Source of the DNA: Collinsella aerofaciens
GTDB taxonomy: Bacteria; Actinomycetota; Coriobacteriia; Coriobacteriales; Coriobacteriaceae
Direction of reading: 5' to 3'
Assembly: GCA_030826265.1 (NCBI GenBank)
Contig: JAPJOH010000006.1
Coordinates: 40,250 to 104,249 of the forward strand
DNA length: 64,000 bases
Every line of letters begins with the position of its first letter. Positions within the stretch are counted from its first letter, which is position 1. The position numbers were made by a program, and so were the translations under genes. Positions 36,443 to 45,634 of the stretch are shown piece by piece. The notes below the pieces were generated by a model. That model did no database searches and had not been told where the DNA came from. It was given only the letters and a program-made list of their open reading frames with translations.

Positions 36443-37879
36443 ATGAATCAGGTGGAGCAGAGCGTCGCCGAGTACGTCGACGAGGTATGGGAGGATGTCG
36501 TCGCCGATATTGAGCAGCTGGTGAGTTATCCATCCGTGGCGGTTTCTGCCGATGCGGAGCCCAGCGCGCCGTTTGGCCGTCCGGTCCGTGACGCGCTCGA
36601 TTGCGCGCTCGGCATCGCGCAAAAGCTCGGCTACCAGACGAGCGACGATGAGGGCTACGTGGGCATCGCCGACATTCCGGGTCGCGGCGACAAGCAGTTC
36701 GCGACCATCTGCCATGTGGACGTGGTTCCCGCCGGCCCCGGTTGGAACACCGACCCGTTTTCGATGGAGCGCCGCGACGGCTGGCTGCTCGGCCGCGGCG
36801 TGATCGACGACAAGGGTCCGGCCGTCCTGTCGCTCTACGCCGGCGCCTACCTGCTCAAGCACGGCATTACCCCGCGCTATACCTTCCGCGCGCTGCTGGG
36901 CTGCGATGAGGAAGTGGGCATGTCCGACGTTCATCATTATCTGGAGAACTACCCCAACCCCGACTTTTTGTTTACGCCCGATGCCGAGTTCCCGGTTTGC
37001 AATGCCGAGAAGGGCCAGTTTGAGGCGACGTTCGTGAGCCCCAAGATCGACGGCGGGCGCATCGTGTCCTGGAGCGGCGCCGAGGCGAGCAACGCCATTC
37101 CGTCGCAGTCTATTTGCGAGCTTGCGATTGCCGTCGACGAGCTGCCGGCGCCGGTCGAGAACGCCGACCGCCTGGAGATCACAGCGCTCGACAACGGTCA
37201 TGCGCAGATTTTCGCCCACGGCATTGGCGGTCATGCCTCGATGCCCGAGGGAACGATCAATGCCGTTGGCCTCATCGTGGCGTATCTGCGCGAGGCCGAG
37301 GATGCGTCTGGCGCACGCGATGAGCGCCTGCTGACGCCTGCCGAGCACGAGTTTGTTAAGTTTCTGGCCTTTGTGCATGCGGACGCCTATGGCCGCGGCC
37401 TGGGTATCGACGCGACGAGCGCGGCATTTGGTCCGCTCACCTGCAACCCCGGCGTCATCCGCGTGGTTGACGGCCACATTGAGCAGGTCATCGACGTGCG
37501 CTTCCCCGATAGCACCAGTGCCGATGCCATCTGCGAGCAGCTCGAGCCGCTCGTGGGCCGCTTTGGTGTGACGTATCGCGTGGGTCGTGCCAAGGTGCCG
37601 TTCTCAGTTTCGGCCGACGACCCGGCCGTGAAGGCGCTGATTGATACCTATAACGAGTTTACGGGTAAGCATGCCGAGCCTTTTGCCATGGGCGGCGGCA
37701 CGTATGCGCGCAACTTTGCCCGCGCCGTCTCGTTTGGCCCCGAGGAGACCGGCCTTGAGCTGCCCGCGTGGGGCGGCCAGATGCACGGCCCCAACGAGTG
37801 CGCCAACGAAGAACAGCTCAAGCAAGCGCTCAAGATCTATATCGTGGCCATCTTAAGGCTCAACGAGTTGGAGCTTTAA
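36443..37879 (+). CDS. M20-family dipeptidase (PepV-like)
   Basis: A 478-residue zinc metallopeptidase of the PepV/Sapep group, which cleaves dipeptides and N-terminal residues of short peptides. Seen: the metal-ligand strand ATICHVDVVPAGPGW (about residue 90), GRGVIDDKGPAVLSLYAGAY, the catalytic GCDEEVGMSD (about 155), TPDAEFPVCNAEKG, and the late His in GGQMHGPNE. AAGGAGG lies five bases before the ATG at 36443. It is probably cytoplasmic and single, with a palindromic terminator-like repeat just downstream. Confidence 0.92.
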   Translation: MNQVEQSVAEYVDEVWEDVVADIEQLVSYPSVAVSADAEPSAPFGRPVRDALDCALGIAQKLGYQTSDDEGYVGIADIPGRGDKQFATICHVDVVPAGPGWNTDPFSMERRDGWLLGRGVIDDKGPAVLSLYAGAYLLKHGITPRYTFRALLGCDEEVGMSDVHHYLENYPNPDFLFTPDAEFPVCNAEKGQFEATFVSPKIDGGRIVSWSGAEASNAIPSQSICELAIAVDELPAPVENADRLEITALDNGHAQIFAHGIGGHASMPEGTINAVGLIVAYLREAEDASGARDERLLTPAEHEFVKFLAFVHADAYGRGLGIDATSAAFGPLTCNPGVIRVVDGHIEQVIDVRFPDSTSADAICEQLEPLVGRFGVTYRVGRAKVPFSVSADDPAVKALIDTYNEFTGKHAEPFAMGGGTYARNFARAVSFGPEETGLELPAWGGQMHGPNECANEEQLKQALKIYIVAILRLNELEL

Positions 37880-37901
37880 GGTTACGGCGTTTTGCCAATC
37901 T

Positions 37902-37977
37902 AAGTTGCGGTGGAATAGTTCCTAGAATCGGCTGCCTGACAGCCAAACAGGAACTATTTCACCGCAACTTTTTTTAT
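37902..37977 (+). repeat. Palindromic repeat, TTGCGGTG type, copy 2, terminator-like
   Basis: AAGTTGCGGTGGAATAGTTC (from 37902) is inverted up to 37970 with one G-T pair; an inner GGCTGCCTGACAGCC is at about 37929-37943. A run of T follows, so it can terminate the dipeptidase transcript. The outer arm matches 31343-31405, but the inner half of the stem differs (TAGTTCCT versus TAGGGACTG). Confidence 0.75.
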
Positions 37978-38172
37978 CGGTGTAAAAGGCGCGCCACGCT
38001 AAATGCCGGGATTGTTATTCGTTTGTAAAGGCTGGGCAGCGCTTGCGGTAAGGGTCTATCAGATGCCCGTAAGAAACCGCAGCTGGCGCGGCTGTCGCCT
38101 GATCGAGGTCGTATCTTTCCAAACAGCAAAGCGGGCAGGGTGCCCGCGAGTCGCATGTATGAAAGGAAGATC

Positions 38173-39114
38173 ATGCTCGATCAGGCTTATTCTCGTCGTC
38201 AGTTCCTCGGCCTCGCTGGTGGTCTTGCCAGCATCGTCGGTCTCGGCCTTGTTGGTTGCGGTGGCTCCAACACTTCCGACGCCGCCGACAAGGGTAGCGC
38301 CGCTGCCGCTGCCGAGTCCGTCTCCGGCGAGGTGACCTATGACGGTGCCTCCTCGTTCCAGGCTCTCGTCGAGGCTGCTGCCGAGAAGTTCATGGACGCC
38401 AACCCCGACGTCTCCATCTCCGGTTCGGGCAACGGTTCGGGTAAGGGCCTGACCGCTGTCGCCGCCGGCACCGTCACCATCGGTAACTCCGACGTCTTCG
38501 CCGAGACAAAGCTCGAGGCCGACCAGGTCAAGAACCTCGTCGACCACGAGGTCGCCGTCGTGGGCATGGGCCCCGTCGTCTCCAAGAACGTCAAGGTCGA
38601 CGACCTGTCCCTCGAGCAGCTCAAGGGCATCTTCTCCGGCCAGATCACCAACTGGAAGGAGGTCGGCGGCGACGACGCTACCATCGTCGTCCTCAACCGC
38701 AAGGCCGGCTCCGGTACCCGCGCCACCTTCGAGGCCGCCGTCTTTGGCGACGAGACCGTCGACTTTAAGGGCGACGCCGAGCTCGACAAGTCCGGCGACG
38801 TCCAGACTCAGATGGGCAGCACCGATAACGCCATCTCCTACCTCGACTTCTCGCACTTCGATGACTCCAAGTTCAACGCCATCAAGGTCGAGGGCGTCGA
38901 GCCCAAGAGCAAGAATGTCACTGATGACTCCTTCAAGATCTGGGCTACCGAGCACATGTACTGCTCCAAGGACGCCGACGAGGCCACCAAGGCCTTCCTG
39001 GAGTTCATGCTTTCCGACGACGTCCAGGGCAAGCTCGTCGAGGAGCAGGGCTTCATCCCCGTCTCTGCCATGAAGGTCGTCAAGGACGCCAGCGGCAAGG
39101 TCTCTGCTAAATAA
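38173..39114 (+). CDS. pstS: Phosphate ABC transporter substrate-binding lipoprotein
   Basis: A 313-residue PstS. The N-terminus has SRRQFLGLAGG (a Tat-like twin Arg) before the lipobox LVGCGG at about residue 33. The mature protein begins GEVTYDGASSFQALVEAAAE and contains the phosphate-site segments ISGSGNGSGKGL and NRKAGSGTRATFEA. AAAGGAAG is upstream of the ATG at 38173. It heads the pstSCAB operon, with pstC 24 bases downstream. A PhoP box was not recognised. Confidence 0.96.
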   Translation: MLDQAYSRRQFLGLAGGLASIVGLGLVGCGGSNTSDAADKGSAAAAAESVSGEVTYDGASSFQALVEAAAEKFMDANPDVSISGSGNGSGKGLTAVAAGTVTIGNSDVFAETKLEADQVKNLVDHEVAVVGMGPVVSKNVKVDDLSLEQLKGIFSGQITNWKEVGGDDATIVVLNRKAGSGTRATFEAAVFGDETVDFKGDAELDKSGDVQTQMGSTDNAISYLDFSHFDDSKFNAIKVEGVEPKSKNVTDDSFKIWATEHMYCSKDADEATKAFLEFMLSDDVQGKLVEEQGFIPVSAMKVVKDASGKVSAK

Positions 39115-39138
39115 GTAATCGCCCCGGAAAGGTTTGCA

Positions 39139-40047
39139 ATGGCAAAACAGCTGCCAAAGCGCGACCTTGAGAACGTGGGCCTGGGCGTCACGGGCGCGTG
39201 CGTAGCGCTCGTGACGCTTGTCGTTGCCGCGCTCATCTTTATGGTCGCCCAAAAGGGCCTCTCGGCTTTTGTCAAGGACGGCGTCTCGGTCGTCGAGTTT
39301 TTCACCGGCACCAAGTGGGACCTGGCCAACACAGCCGAAAACGGCCTGCCCTATACCGGCGCCCTGCCCCTGATCGTCACCTCGTTTGCGGTCATGGTGC
39401 TCTCCACGCTTATCGCGCTGCCCATCGCCATCGGCTCTGCCATCTTTGCGGTCGAGATTAGCCCTAAGTTTGGCTCTAAGATCTTTCAGCCGCTCATTGA
39501 GCTTTTGACCGGCATCCCCTCGGTCGTCTTTGGCCTGATCGGTTTTCACGTGGTCGTCGGTCTTATGAAGAGCGTTTTCCACGTGAGCACGGGCCTGGGC
39601 ATCTTGCCCGGCGCCATCGTGCTGGCCGTCATGATCCTGCCGACCATGACCACGCTTTCGGTCGATGGCCTGCGCGCCGTGCCCGACGGCTACCGCCAGG
39701 GCTCGCTCGCGCTGGGCTACACCCGCTGGCAGACCATCTGGCACGTGGTGCTCAAGTCCGCCATGCCGTCGCTCATGACCGCGGTTATCTTGGGCATGAC
39801 CCGCGCCTTTGGCGAAACGCTCGCCGTACGCATGGTTATCGGCGGCATCGAGGCCATGCCGACGTCGCTGCTGTCGCCGGCCTCGACCATCACCACCACG
39901 CTCACCACGTCCATGGCGGTCTATGCCGAGGGCTCGGCCCAGGATGATGTTCTGTGGGCACTCGGCCTGCTGCTGATGGGCATGAGTCTCATCTTCATCC
40001 TGATCATCCACCTTATCGGCCGCAAGGGGGCGAAGGCTCGTGGCTAG
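39139..40047 (+). CDS. pstC: Phosphate ABC transporter permease PstC
   Basis: A 302-residue permease with about six membrane helices. The periplasmic loop after helix 1 holds FFTGTKWDLANTAENGLPY. The cytoplasmic coupling loop reads PDGYRQGSLALGYTRWQTIW and AFGETLAVRMVIG follows. Its last codons overlap pstA, so the two are translationally coupled. With PstA it forms the channel for phosphate. Confidence 0.96.
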   Translation: MAKQLPKRDLENVGLGVTGACVALVTLVVAALIFMVAQKGLSAFVKDGVSVVEFFTGTKWDLANTAENGLPYTGALPLIVTSFAVMVLSTLIALPIAIGSAIFAVEISPKFGSKIFQPLIELLTGIPSVVFGLIGFHVVVGLMKSVFHVSTGLGILPGAIVLAVMILPTMTTLSVDGLRAVPDGYRQGSLALGYTRWQTIWHVVLKSAMPSLMTAVILGMTRAFGETLAVRMVIGGIEAMPTSLLSPASTITTTLTTSMAVYAEGSAQDDVLWALGLLLMGMSLIFILIIHLIGRKGAKARG

Positions 40048-40962
40048 CACGCGTATCCACATCGACGAGGCGAGGCTCGGGCGTGTCCAAAAGCAGGACC
40101 GCTTCGCCACGGGCGTGTTGACGGCGATCGTCGCCATCGTCATGCTCATCGTCGTCTCCATGGTGGCCTATATCCTGTTCGAGGGCATCTCGACGCTGTT
40201 CCAGCCGGGCTTTCTCACGGAGCCGTCGCGCGCCAACGGAACGCAGGGCGGCGTGCTCTACCAGCTGTTCGACTCGTTCTACCTGCTGCTGATCACCCTG
40301 ATCATCTCGGTGCCCATCAGCCTGGGTGGCGCGGTCTTTTTGGTTGAGTACGCGCCGGACGGACCCATCCGCGACATCGCCTCCACCGCCATCGAGACGT
40401 TGTCCTCGCTGCCTTCCATCGTCGTCGGCATGTTCGGTTTTCTGGTGTTCTCGGTGCAGCTGGGCTGGAAGTACTCCATCATCTCCGGCGCCGTCGCGCT
40501 CACCATGTTCAACATCCCCATCCTGGTGCGCGTGATCCAGCAGGCGCTCGAGGACGTGCCGCAGGCCCAGCGCGATGCGTGCCTGGCCATGGGCCTCACT
40601 CGCTGGGAGGCCACGCTGCACATCCTGATCCCCGAGGCCATGCCTGCCATCGTGACGGGCATCGTGCTTTCGGCCGGTCGCGTGTTTGGCGAGGCCGCAG
40701 CACTGCTTTTTACCTCGGGTATGAGCTCGCCGGTTCGCCTGAACTTCTTGAGCTTTAACCTGTCGAGCCCCACCTGCGCTTGGAACGTGTTCCGTCCCGG
40801 CGAGTCGCTCGCCGTGCACATCTACAAGATCTATGGCGAGGGCAGCCCCGAGGCCCAGCAGATCGTCTGGGGCACCGCTGCACTGCTGATGATTTGCGTA
40901 CTGCTGTTTAACGTAATCGCCCGCATTGTGGGCAAGCAACTGGCAAGGAAGATGACGGCCGA

Positions 40963-40966
<4 letters not shown>
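40040..40966 (+). CDS. pstA: Phosphate ABC transporter permease PstA
   Basis: A 308-residue permease with about six membrane helices. The start is GTG at 40040, inside the end of pstC. The loop VPQAQRDACLAMGLTRWEAT and GRVFGEAAALLFTSGM are typical of PstA. The C-terminus overlaps pstB by four bases (ATGA). It includes a long external loop with NLSSPTCAWNVFRPGESLAV. Confidence 0.96.
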
Positions 40967-41835
<869 letters not shown>

Positions 41836-41891
41836 TCCGGGACATGCTTGAGGCCCGCGGCGGCCACGGTCGCCACGGGACTGATTGGAGA

Positions 41892-41928
41892 GGCGGGTCA
41901 TCTCTTTTGGGAGATGGCCCGCCTTTTT
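41892..41928 (+). terminator. Rho-independent terminator of pstSCAB
   Basis: GGCGGGTCATCTC pairs with GAGATGGCCCGCC around TTTTGG, followed by TTTTT. Confidence 0.85.
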
Positions 41929-41948
41929 GTGTCGCTGCCGGCTGTCGA

Positions 41949-42073
41949 CCTGCCAAAAAGGGACAGGTTTATTTTGGCAGGTTTAACGTTTTATCAGGGG
42001 GCGCGTGTTGGCCGCTCCAGCGTTTGCCCAGATAAAACCTGCCAAAATAAACCTGTCCCTAATTGGTAGGTTT
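41949..42073. repeat. GGGACAGGTTTATTTTGGCAGG inverted repeat
   Basis: The left arm (41949-41985) and right arm (about 42026-42073) are long inverted copies: AGGGACAGGTTTATTTTGGC in the left, its reverse complement at 42041-42060. Between the arms are about 40 bases. A related half-copy is at 34674-34727. Confidence 0.7.
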
Positions 42074-42121
42074 TCGCTGCTATCATGGACAACGTTGAAT
42101 TTCTACGAAGGAGCAGGGCAT

Positions 42122-43981
42122 ATGGCGATTCTTTTGGGATGCGATTCCGTCAGCCTAGAGTTTCCCACCAAGCATATTTTCGATAACGTGACGCTCGGCG
42201 TGGGCGAGGGCGACCGCATTGGTATTGTCGGTAAAAACGGCGACGGCAAGTCGACGCTGTTGAGCGTGCTCGCCGGCACGCTGGAGCCCGATGACGGACG
42301 CGTGACGCACCGCCGCGGCACGACGATCGGTCTGCTCGGCCAAAAGGACCAGCTTGTCGACACCGACACCGTGCACCATGCCGTTGTGGGCGACACGCCC
42401 GAGTACGAGTGGGCGTCGAGCCCCCGCACGCGCCAGATCCTCGCCGGCCTCATTAGCGATGTGCCTTGGGAGGGTACGGTGGGCGAGCTTTCGGGCGGTC
42501 AGCGCCGCCGCGTGGACCTCGCGCGCCTGCTGATCGGCGACTACGACGTGCTCATGCTCGATGAGCCCACCAACCACCTGGACATGCGCACCATCAACTG
42601 GCTCGCGCGCCACTTAAAGGCTCGCTGGCAGCGCGGCCAGGGTGCCATGCTCGTGGTCACACACGATCGCTGGTTCTTGGACGAGGTCTGCACCAGCATG
42701 TGGGAGGTCCACGACGGCCAGGTCGATCCCTTCGAGGGCGGTTACTCCGCATATATCCTGCAGCGCGTGGAGCGCGACCGCATGGCCGCCGTTACCGAGG
42801 AGCGCCGTCGCAACATGGCGCGCAAGGAGCTCGCGTGGCTGAGCCGTGGCGCCCAGGCGCGCTCCACCAAGCCCAAGTTTCGCGTGGATGCCGCTCGTGA
42901 GCTGATCGCCGACGTGCCGCCCGTGCGTGACGAGCTGGAGCTCAAGCGCCTCGCCGTGAGCCGCCTAGGCAAGCAGGTTATCGACGTGGTCGACGTGGAC
43001 GCCGGCTATGCGGATGCCGGCGGCGCGCCCAAGCAGGTGCTCTCCGATGTGACCTGGCTCATTGGTGCGGGCGACCGCTATGGTCTTTTGGGTGAGAATG
43101 GCGCTGGCAAGTCGACGCTGCTTGACGTGATCCAGGGCAAGATTGAACCCACGCGCGGCCGCGTGAAGATTGGCCAGACAGTGCGCTTTGGCGTGCTGTC
43201 GCAGCAGCTCGAGGAGCTCAAGCCCTACATGGGCGACACGATCCGCGAGGTGCTCGGCAACTATAAGAAGTACTACGTCATCGACGGCAAGGAGACTTCG
43301 CCCGAGAAGCTCTGCGAGCGTCTGGGCTTTACGACGCAGCAGCTCTGGAGCCGCATCGGCGATCTTTCGGGCGGTCAGCGCCGTCGCCTGTCGCTGTTGC
43401 TGACGATTCTGGACGAGCCCAACGTGCTCATCCTGGACGAGCCGGGCAACGACCTGGATACCGACATGCTCGCGATTGTCGAGGACCTGCTGGACGGCTG
43501 GCCCGGCACGCTGATCCTGGTGACGCACGACCGCTTTTTGATGGAGCGCGTGACCGACCAGCAGTGGGCGCTGCTCGACGGCCACCTGACGCATATGCCC
43601 GGTGGCGTGGACCAGTACCTGCGCCTGTGCAACGCTACCGCCGAGGGCGAGCCCGTGGGCGCGCCGAGCGCCAAGACCGGCACGTTCGACACCGGTGCCG
43701 CGGCAGCTGCGGCCGAAAAGCCCAAGTCGAGCGGTCAGCCCAACGGCCTGTCCAACGCCGAGCGCCAGAAGCTCCGCCGCGAGGTGAGTTCGCTCGAGCG
43801 CAAGATGGAGACGCAGCGCACCCGCGTTGAGGAGGCCGAGGCAGCAATGGCCCAGGTCGATCCCACCAACTACACGGCGCTCGGCGAGCAGCAGGCAAAG
43901 ATCGACGAGGCTCACGCCGCCATGGACGAGTTGGAGATGGCGTGGCTCGAGGCGAGCGAGAAGCTCGAGGGCGAGGAGTAG
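42122..43981 (+). CDS. ABC-F family ATPase
   Basis: A 619-residue soluble protein with two ABC domains and no membrane part. Domain 1 has GKNGDGKSTLL, LSGGQRRRVDLARLL and LMLDEPTNHLD. Domain 2 has GENGAGKSTLL, LSGGQRRRLSLLLTI and LILDEPGNDLD, where the usual TNH is GND. A C-terminal coiled coil (about 545-615) resembles Uup. ABC-F proteins act on the ribosome in translation quality or resistance. AAGGAG precedes the ATG at 42122. The next gene starts six bases after its stop. A resistance role is not indicated by context. Confidence 0.92.
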   Translation: MAILLGCDSVSLEFPTKHIFDNVTLGVGEGDRIGIVGKNGDGKSTLLSVLAGTLEPDDGRVTHRRGTTIGLLGQKDQLVDTDTVHHAVVGDTPEYEWASSPRTRQILAGLISDVPWEGTVGELSGGQRRRVDLARLLIGDYDVLMLDEPTNHLDMRTINWLARHLKARWQRGQGAMLVVTHDRWFLDEVCTSMWEVHDGQVDPFEGGYSAYILQRVERDRMAAVTEERRRNMARKELAWLSRGAQARSTKPKFRVDAARELIADVPPVRDELELKRLAVSRLGKQVIDVVDVDAGYADAGGAPKQVLSDVTWLIGAGDRYGLLGENGAGKSTLLDVIQGKIEPTRGRVKIGQTVRFGVLSQQLEELKPYMGDTIREVLGNYKKYYVIDGKETSPEKLCERLGFTTQQLWSRIGDLSGGQRRRLSLLLTILDEPNVLILDEPGNDLDTDMLAIVEDLLDGWPGTLILVTHDRFLMERVTDQQWALLDGHLTHMPGGVDQYLRLCNATAEGEPVGAPSAKTGTFDTGAAAAAAEKPKSSGQPNGLSNAERQKLRREVSSLERKMETQRTRVEEAEAAMAQVDPTNYTALGEQQAKIDEAHAAMDELEMAWLEASEKLEGEE

Positions 43982-43987
43982 GCGAGG

Positions 43988-44758
43988 ATGATCAAAGCCG
44001 CGTTTTTCGATATCGACGGCACGCTGCTGAGCTTTAAGACCCACCGGATTCCGGCGTCGGCGCAGCAGGTGCTTGACAGCTTTCACGAGCAGGGGATTGC
44101 GCGCGTGATCGCCACGGGCCGCCCGACCTACCAGATGCCCGATTGGCTGTTCGACTTGGGTTGGGATGCGTACATTACGCTTTCGGGCCAGCACTGCTTT
44201 GATGCCGAGGGCGTCTACCGCAGCTGCCCGATCGATCCGGACGACGTCGCGGTGATTGTGGACCAGGTGGCACAGGGGCGCTACGACTCGCTGTGCATGC
44301 AGGGCGAGAACTCGTTTGTGAACCGCCTGTCCGAGCGCGTGGTGACGGCTGGCAGCAACGCGGGAATCGTCTACCACGAGGAGCCGTTTGAGCACGCCTT
44401 TGACGCACCGGTCTACCAGTTCTGCGCCTTCGTGGACCCGGCCGACGAACATATCGTGACCGACGCCGTGTCGCATTCGCTCACTACGCGCTGGTGTGAT
44501 TTGTTCTGTGACATTATCCCTGCCAACGGCGGCAAGGACCTGGGCGTGGCGGCAACGCTGGAGCGCCTGGGCATCGATGCGAGCGAGGCGATCGCCTTTG
44601 GCGACGGCGAGAACGACCTGTCGATGTTTGCCGCTGTGGGCACGAGCGTGGCCATGGGCAACGCGCAGGAGACCGTGAAGGCCGCAGCGACCTACGTAAC
44701 GACCGCCGTGGACAACGACGGCATCTACAACGCCGCGAAGCACTTTGGACTGTTATAG
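43988..44758 (+). CDS. Cof-type HAD-IIB phosphatase
   Basis: A 256-residue HAD hydrolase. Motif I is FFDIDGTLLSF, motif II ATGRPTYQ, then GKDLGVAATLERLGI and motif IV FGDGENDLSMFAAVG, with the C2B cap between. Such enzymes dephosphorylate sugar phosphates, FMN or pyridoxal phosphate; the substrate here is not known. It begins six bases after the ABC-F gene, so they probably form one operon. Confidence 0.93.
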   Translation: MIKAAFFDIDGTLLSFKTHRIPASAQQVLDSFHEQGIARVIATGRPTYQMPDWLFDLGWDAYITLSGQHCFDAEGVYRSCPIDPDDVAVIVDQVAQGRYDSLCMQGENSFVNRLSERVVTAGSNAGIVYHEEPFEHAFDAPVYQFCAFVDPADEHIVTDAVSHSLTTRWCDLFCDIIPANGGKDLGVAATLERLGIDASEAIAFGDGENDLSMFAAVGTSVAMGNAQETVKAAATYVTTAVDNDGIYNAAKHFGLL

Positions 44759-44769
44759 CTGCGGCTCAG

Positions 44770-44830
44770 CACTTGGGGACGTTCCTTTTCTGCCGGCAGC
44801 TGGGGACACTCCTTGCGGGGCGTCCCCATT
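44770..44830. repeat. GGGAC-core repeats with hairpin
   Basis: ACTTGGGGACGTTCCTTTTC and CTGGGGACACTCCTT are the same pair as at 25132-25198. GGGGAC (44802-44807) pairs with GTCCCC (44822-44827), then ATTTTG, which may end the preceding operon. Confidence 0.65.
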
Positions 44831-44865
44831 TTGTTTCATCCCGCACGTTTTGTGAAACACGGCCA

Positions 44866-44911
44866 ACTTTTAGGTAAAGTAGTAAGACATGGGCAACTTT
44901 TGCGGTAAAGT
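44866..44911 (+). promoter_or_regulatory. Tandem dyad operators before the DtxR-type gene
   Basis: ACTTTTAGGTAAAGT (44866-44880) and ACTTTTGCGGTAAAGT (44896-44911) are dyads with arms ACTTT/AAAGT, 30 bases apart start to start. They lie 55-100 bp upstream of the regulator gene and are candidates for metal-responsive self-regulation. Confidence 0.55.
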
Positions 44912-44964
44912 AAGCCGTAGAAAGTATCCAACGGCTAACTAGCAATCATCGCGAAAGGCGGCCC

Positions 44965-45354
44965 ATGGCCCTGCGTGAATCCGGAGAAGACTATCTCGAA
45001 TCGATCTACGTTCTGTCGCAACGTCAGGGCATCGTGCGCTCGATTGATGTTGCAGAGTACCTTGGCGTAACTAAGGCAAGCGTTTCAAAAGCTATGGCGA
45101 CGTTGGAGAACAACGGCTACGTCGAAATGGGCAAGCGAGATGTTCATCTGACGGAGCGTGGTCTGGAGGTCGCTCGTCAAATGTGGGAGCGTCACTGCTT
45201 TTTCGTGGGGCTGCTGGAGGATGCGGGTGTTTCGGCTGAGGTCGCGTCGCAAGAGGGCTGCCACATGGAGCACTGCCTGAGCGAGGAGAGCTTTGAGAAG
45301 CTAAGATCGATGCTGGGGCGGGACGGTGCTTCGGCGCCAACAATGACCGACTAG
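44965..45354 (+). CDS. MntR/DtxR-family metal-dependent regulator
   Basis: A 129-residue DtxR-family repressor without the C-terminal SH3-like domain, the size class of MntR. The winged helix spans residues about 20-65 (SIDVAEYLGVTKASVSKAM). Metal ligands can be placed: Asp and Glu in SGEDYLESIYVL, His in WERHCFF and the Cys-Glu-His set in EGCHMEHCLS, resembling the DtxR primary site. It probably senses Mn or Fe. Two tandem dyads upstream suggest autoregulation. It is not adjacent to a transporter, but the exporter at 51627 has a CATGGGCAACT segment upstream that also occurs here. Confidence 0.88.
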   Translation: MALRESGEDYLESIYVLSQRQGIVRSIDVAEYLGVTKASVSKAMATLENNGYVEMGKRDVHLTERGLEVARQMWERHCFFVGLLEDAGVSAEVASQEGCHMEHCLSEESFEKLRSMLGRDGASAPTMTD

Positions 45355-45502
45355 CACTCCCGCAGCGGCGCGCCTCCCGCGCCGGAACGGTGCGGGACAG
45401 CGACCGAGACGAGTGGTCCCACCAACTAAGTCCAACTCAGACAAGGAACCCCACCAGCAAGCGATGCCCAAGAACCGCCAGCTGTGTCAACGCAGGTCGG
45501 GG

Positions 45503-45610
45503 CCGGGCTTGGTTTTGAAAACACTCCGCACGAGACCCGTCTTTCCGTTGCTCCGCAGGAGCAGGAAAGACGGGCCTCATGCGCGAGGACGTTTTCAAAA
45601 CCAAGCCCGG
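45503..45610. terminator. Long nested hairpin between convergent genes
   Basis: CCGGGCTTGGTTTTGAAAAC (45503-45522) is perfectly inverted at 45591-45610. Inside, CCCGTCTTTCC (45536-45546) pairs with GGAAAGACGGG (45564-45574), and TGCTCC pairs with GGAGCA at the tip. It lies 25 bases past the P-type ATPase stop and may terminate both convergent genes. It is unusually elaborate for a terminator. Confidence 0.6.
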
Positions 45611-45634
45611 TCCCGGCCGGACAGCCCACGAACG

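Noticed and set aside
42965..44743. Open frame of 592 codons on the minus strand
   Set aside because: It spans the antisense of two real genes (ABC-F ATPase and Cof phosphatase) and their junction.
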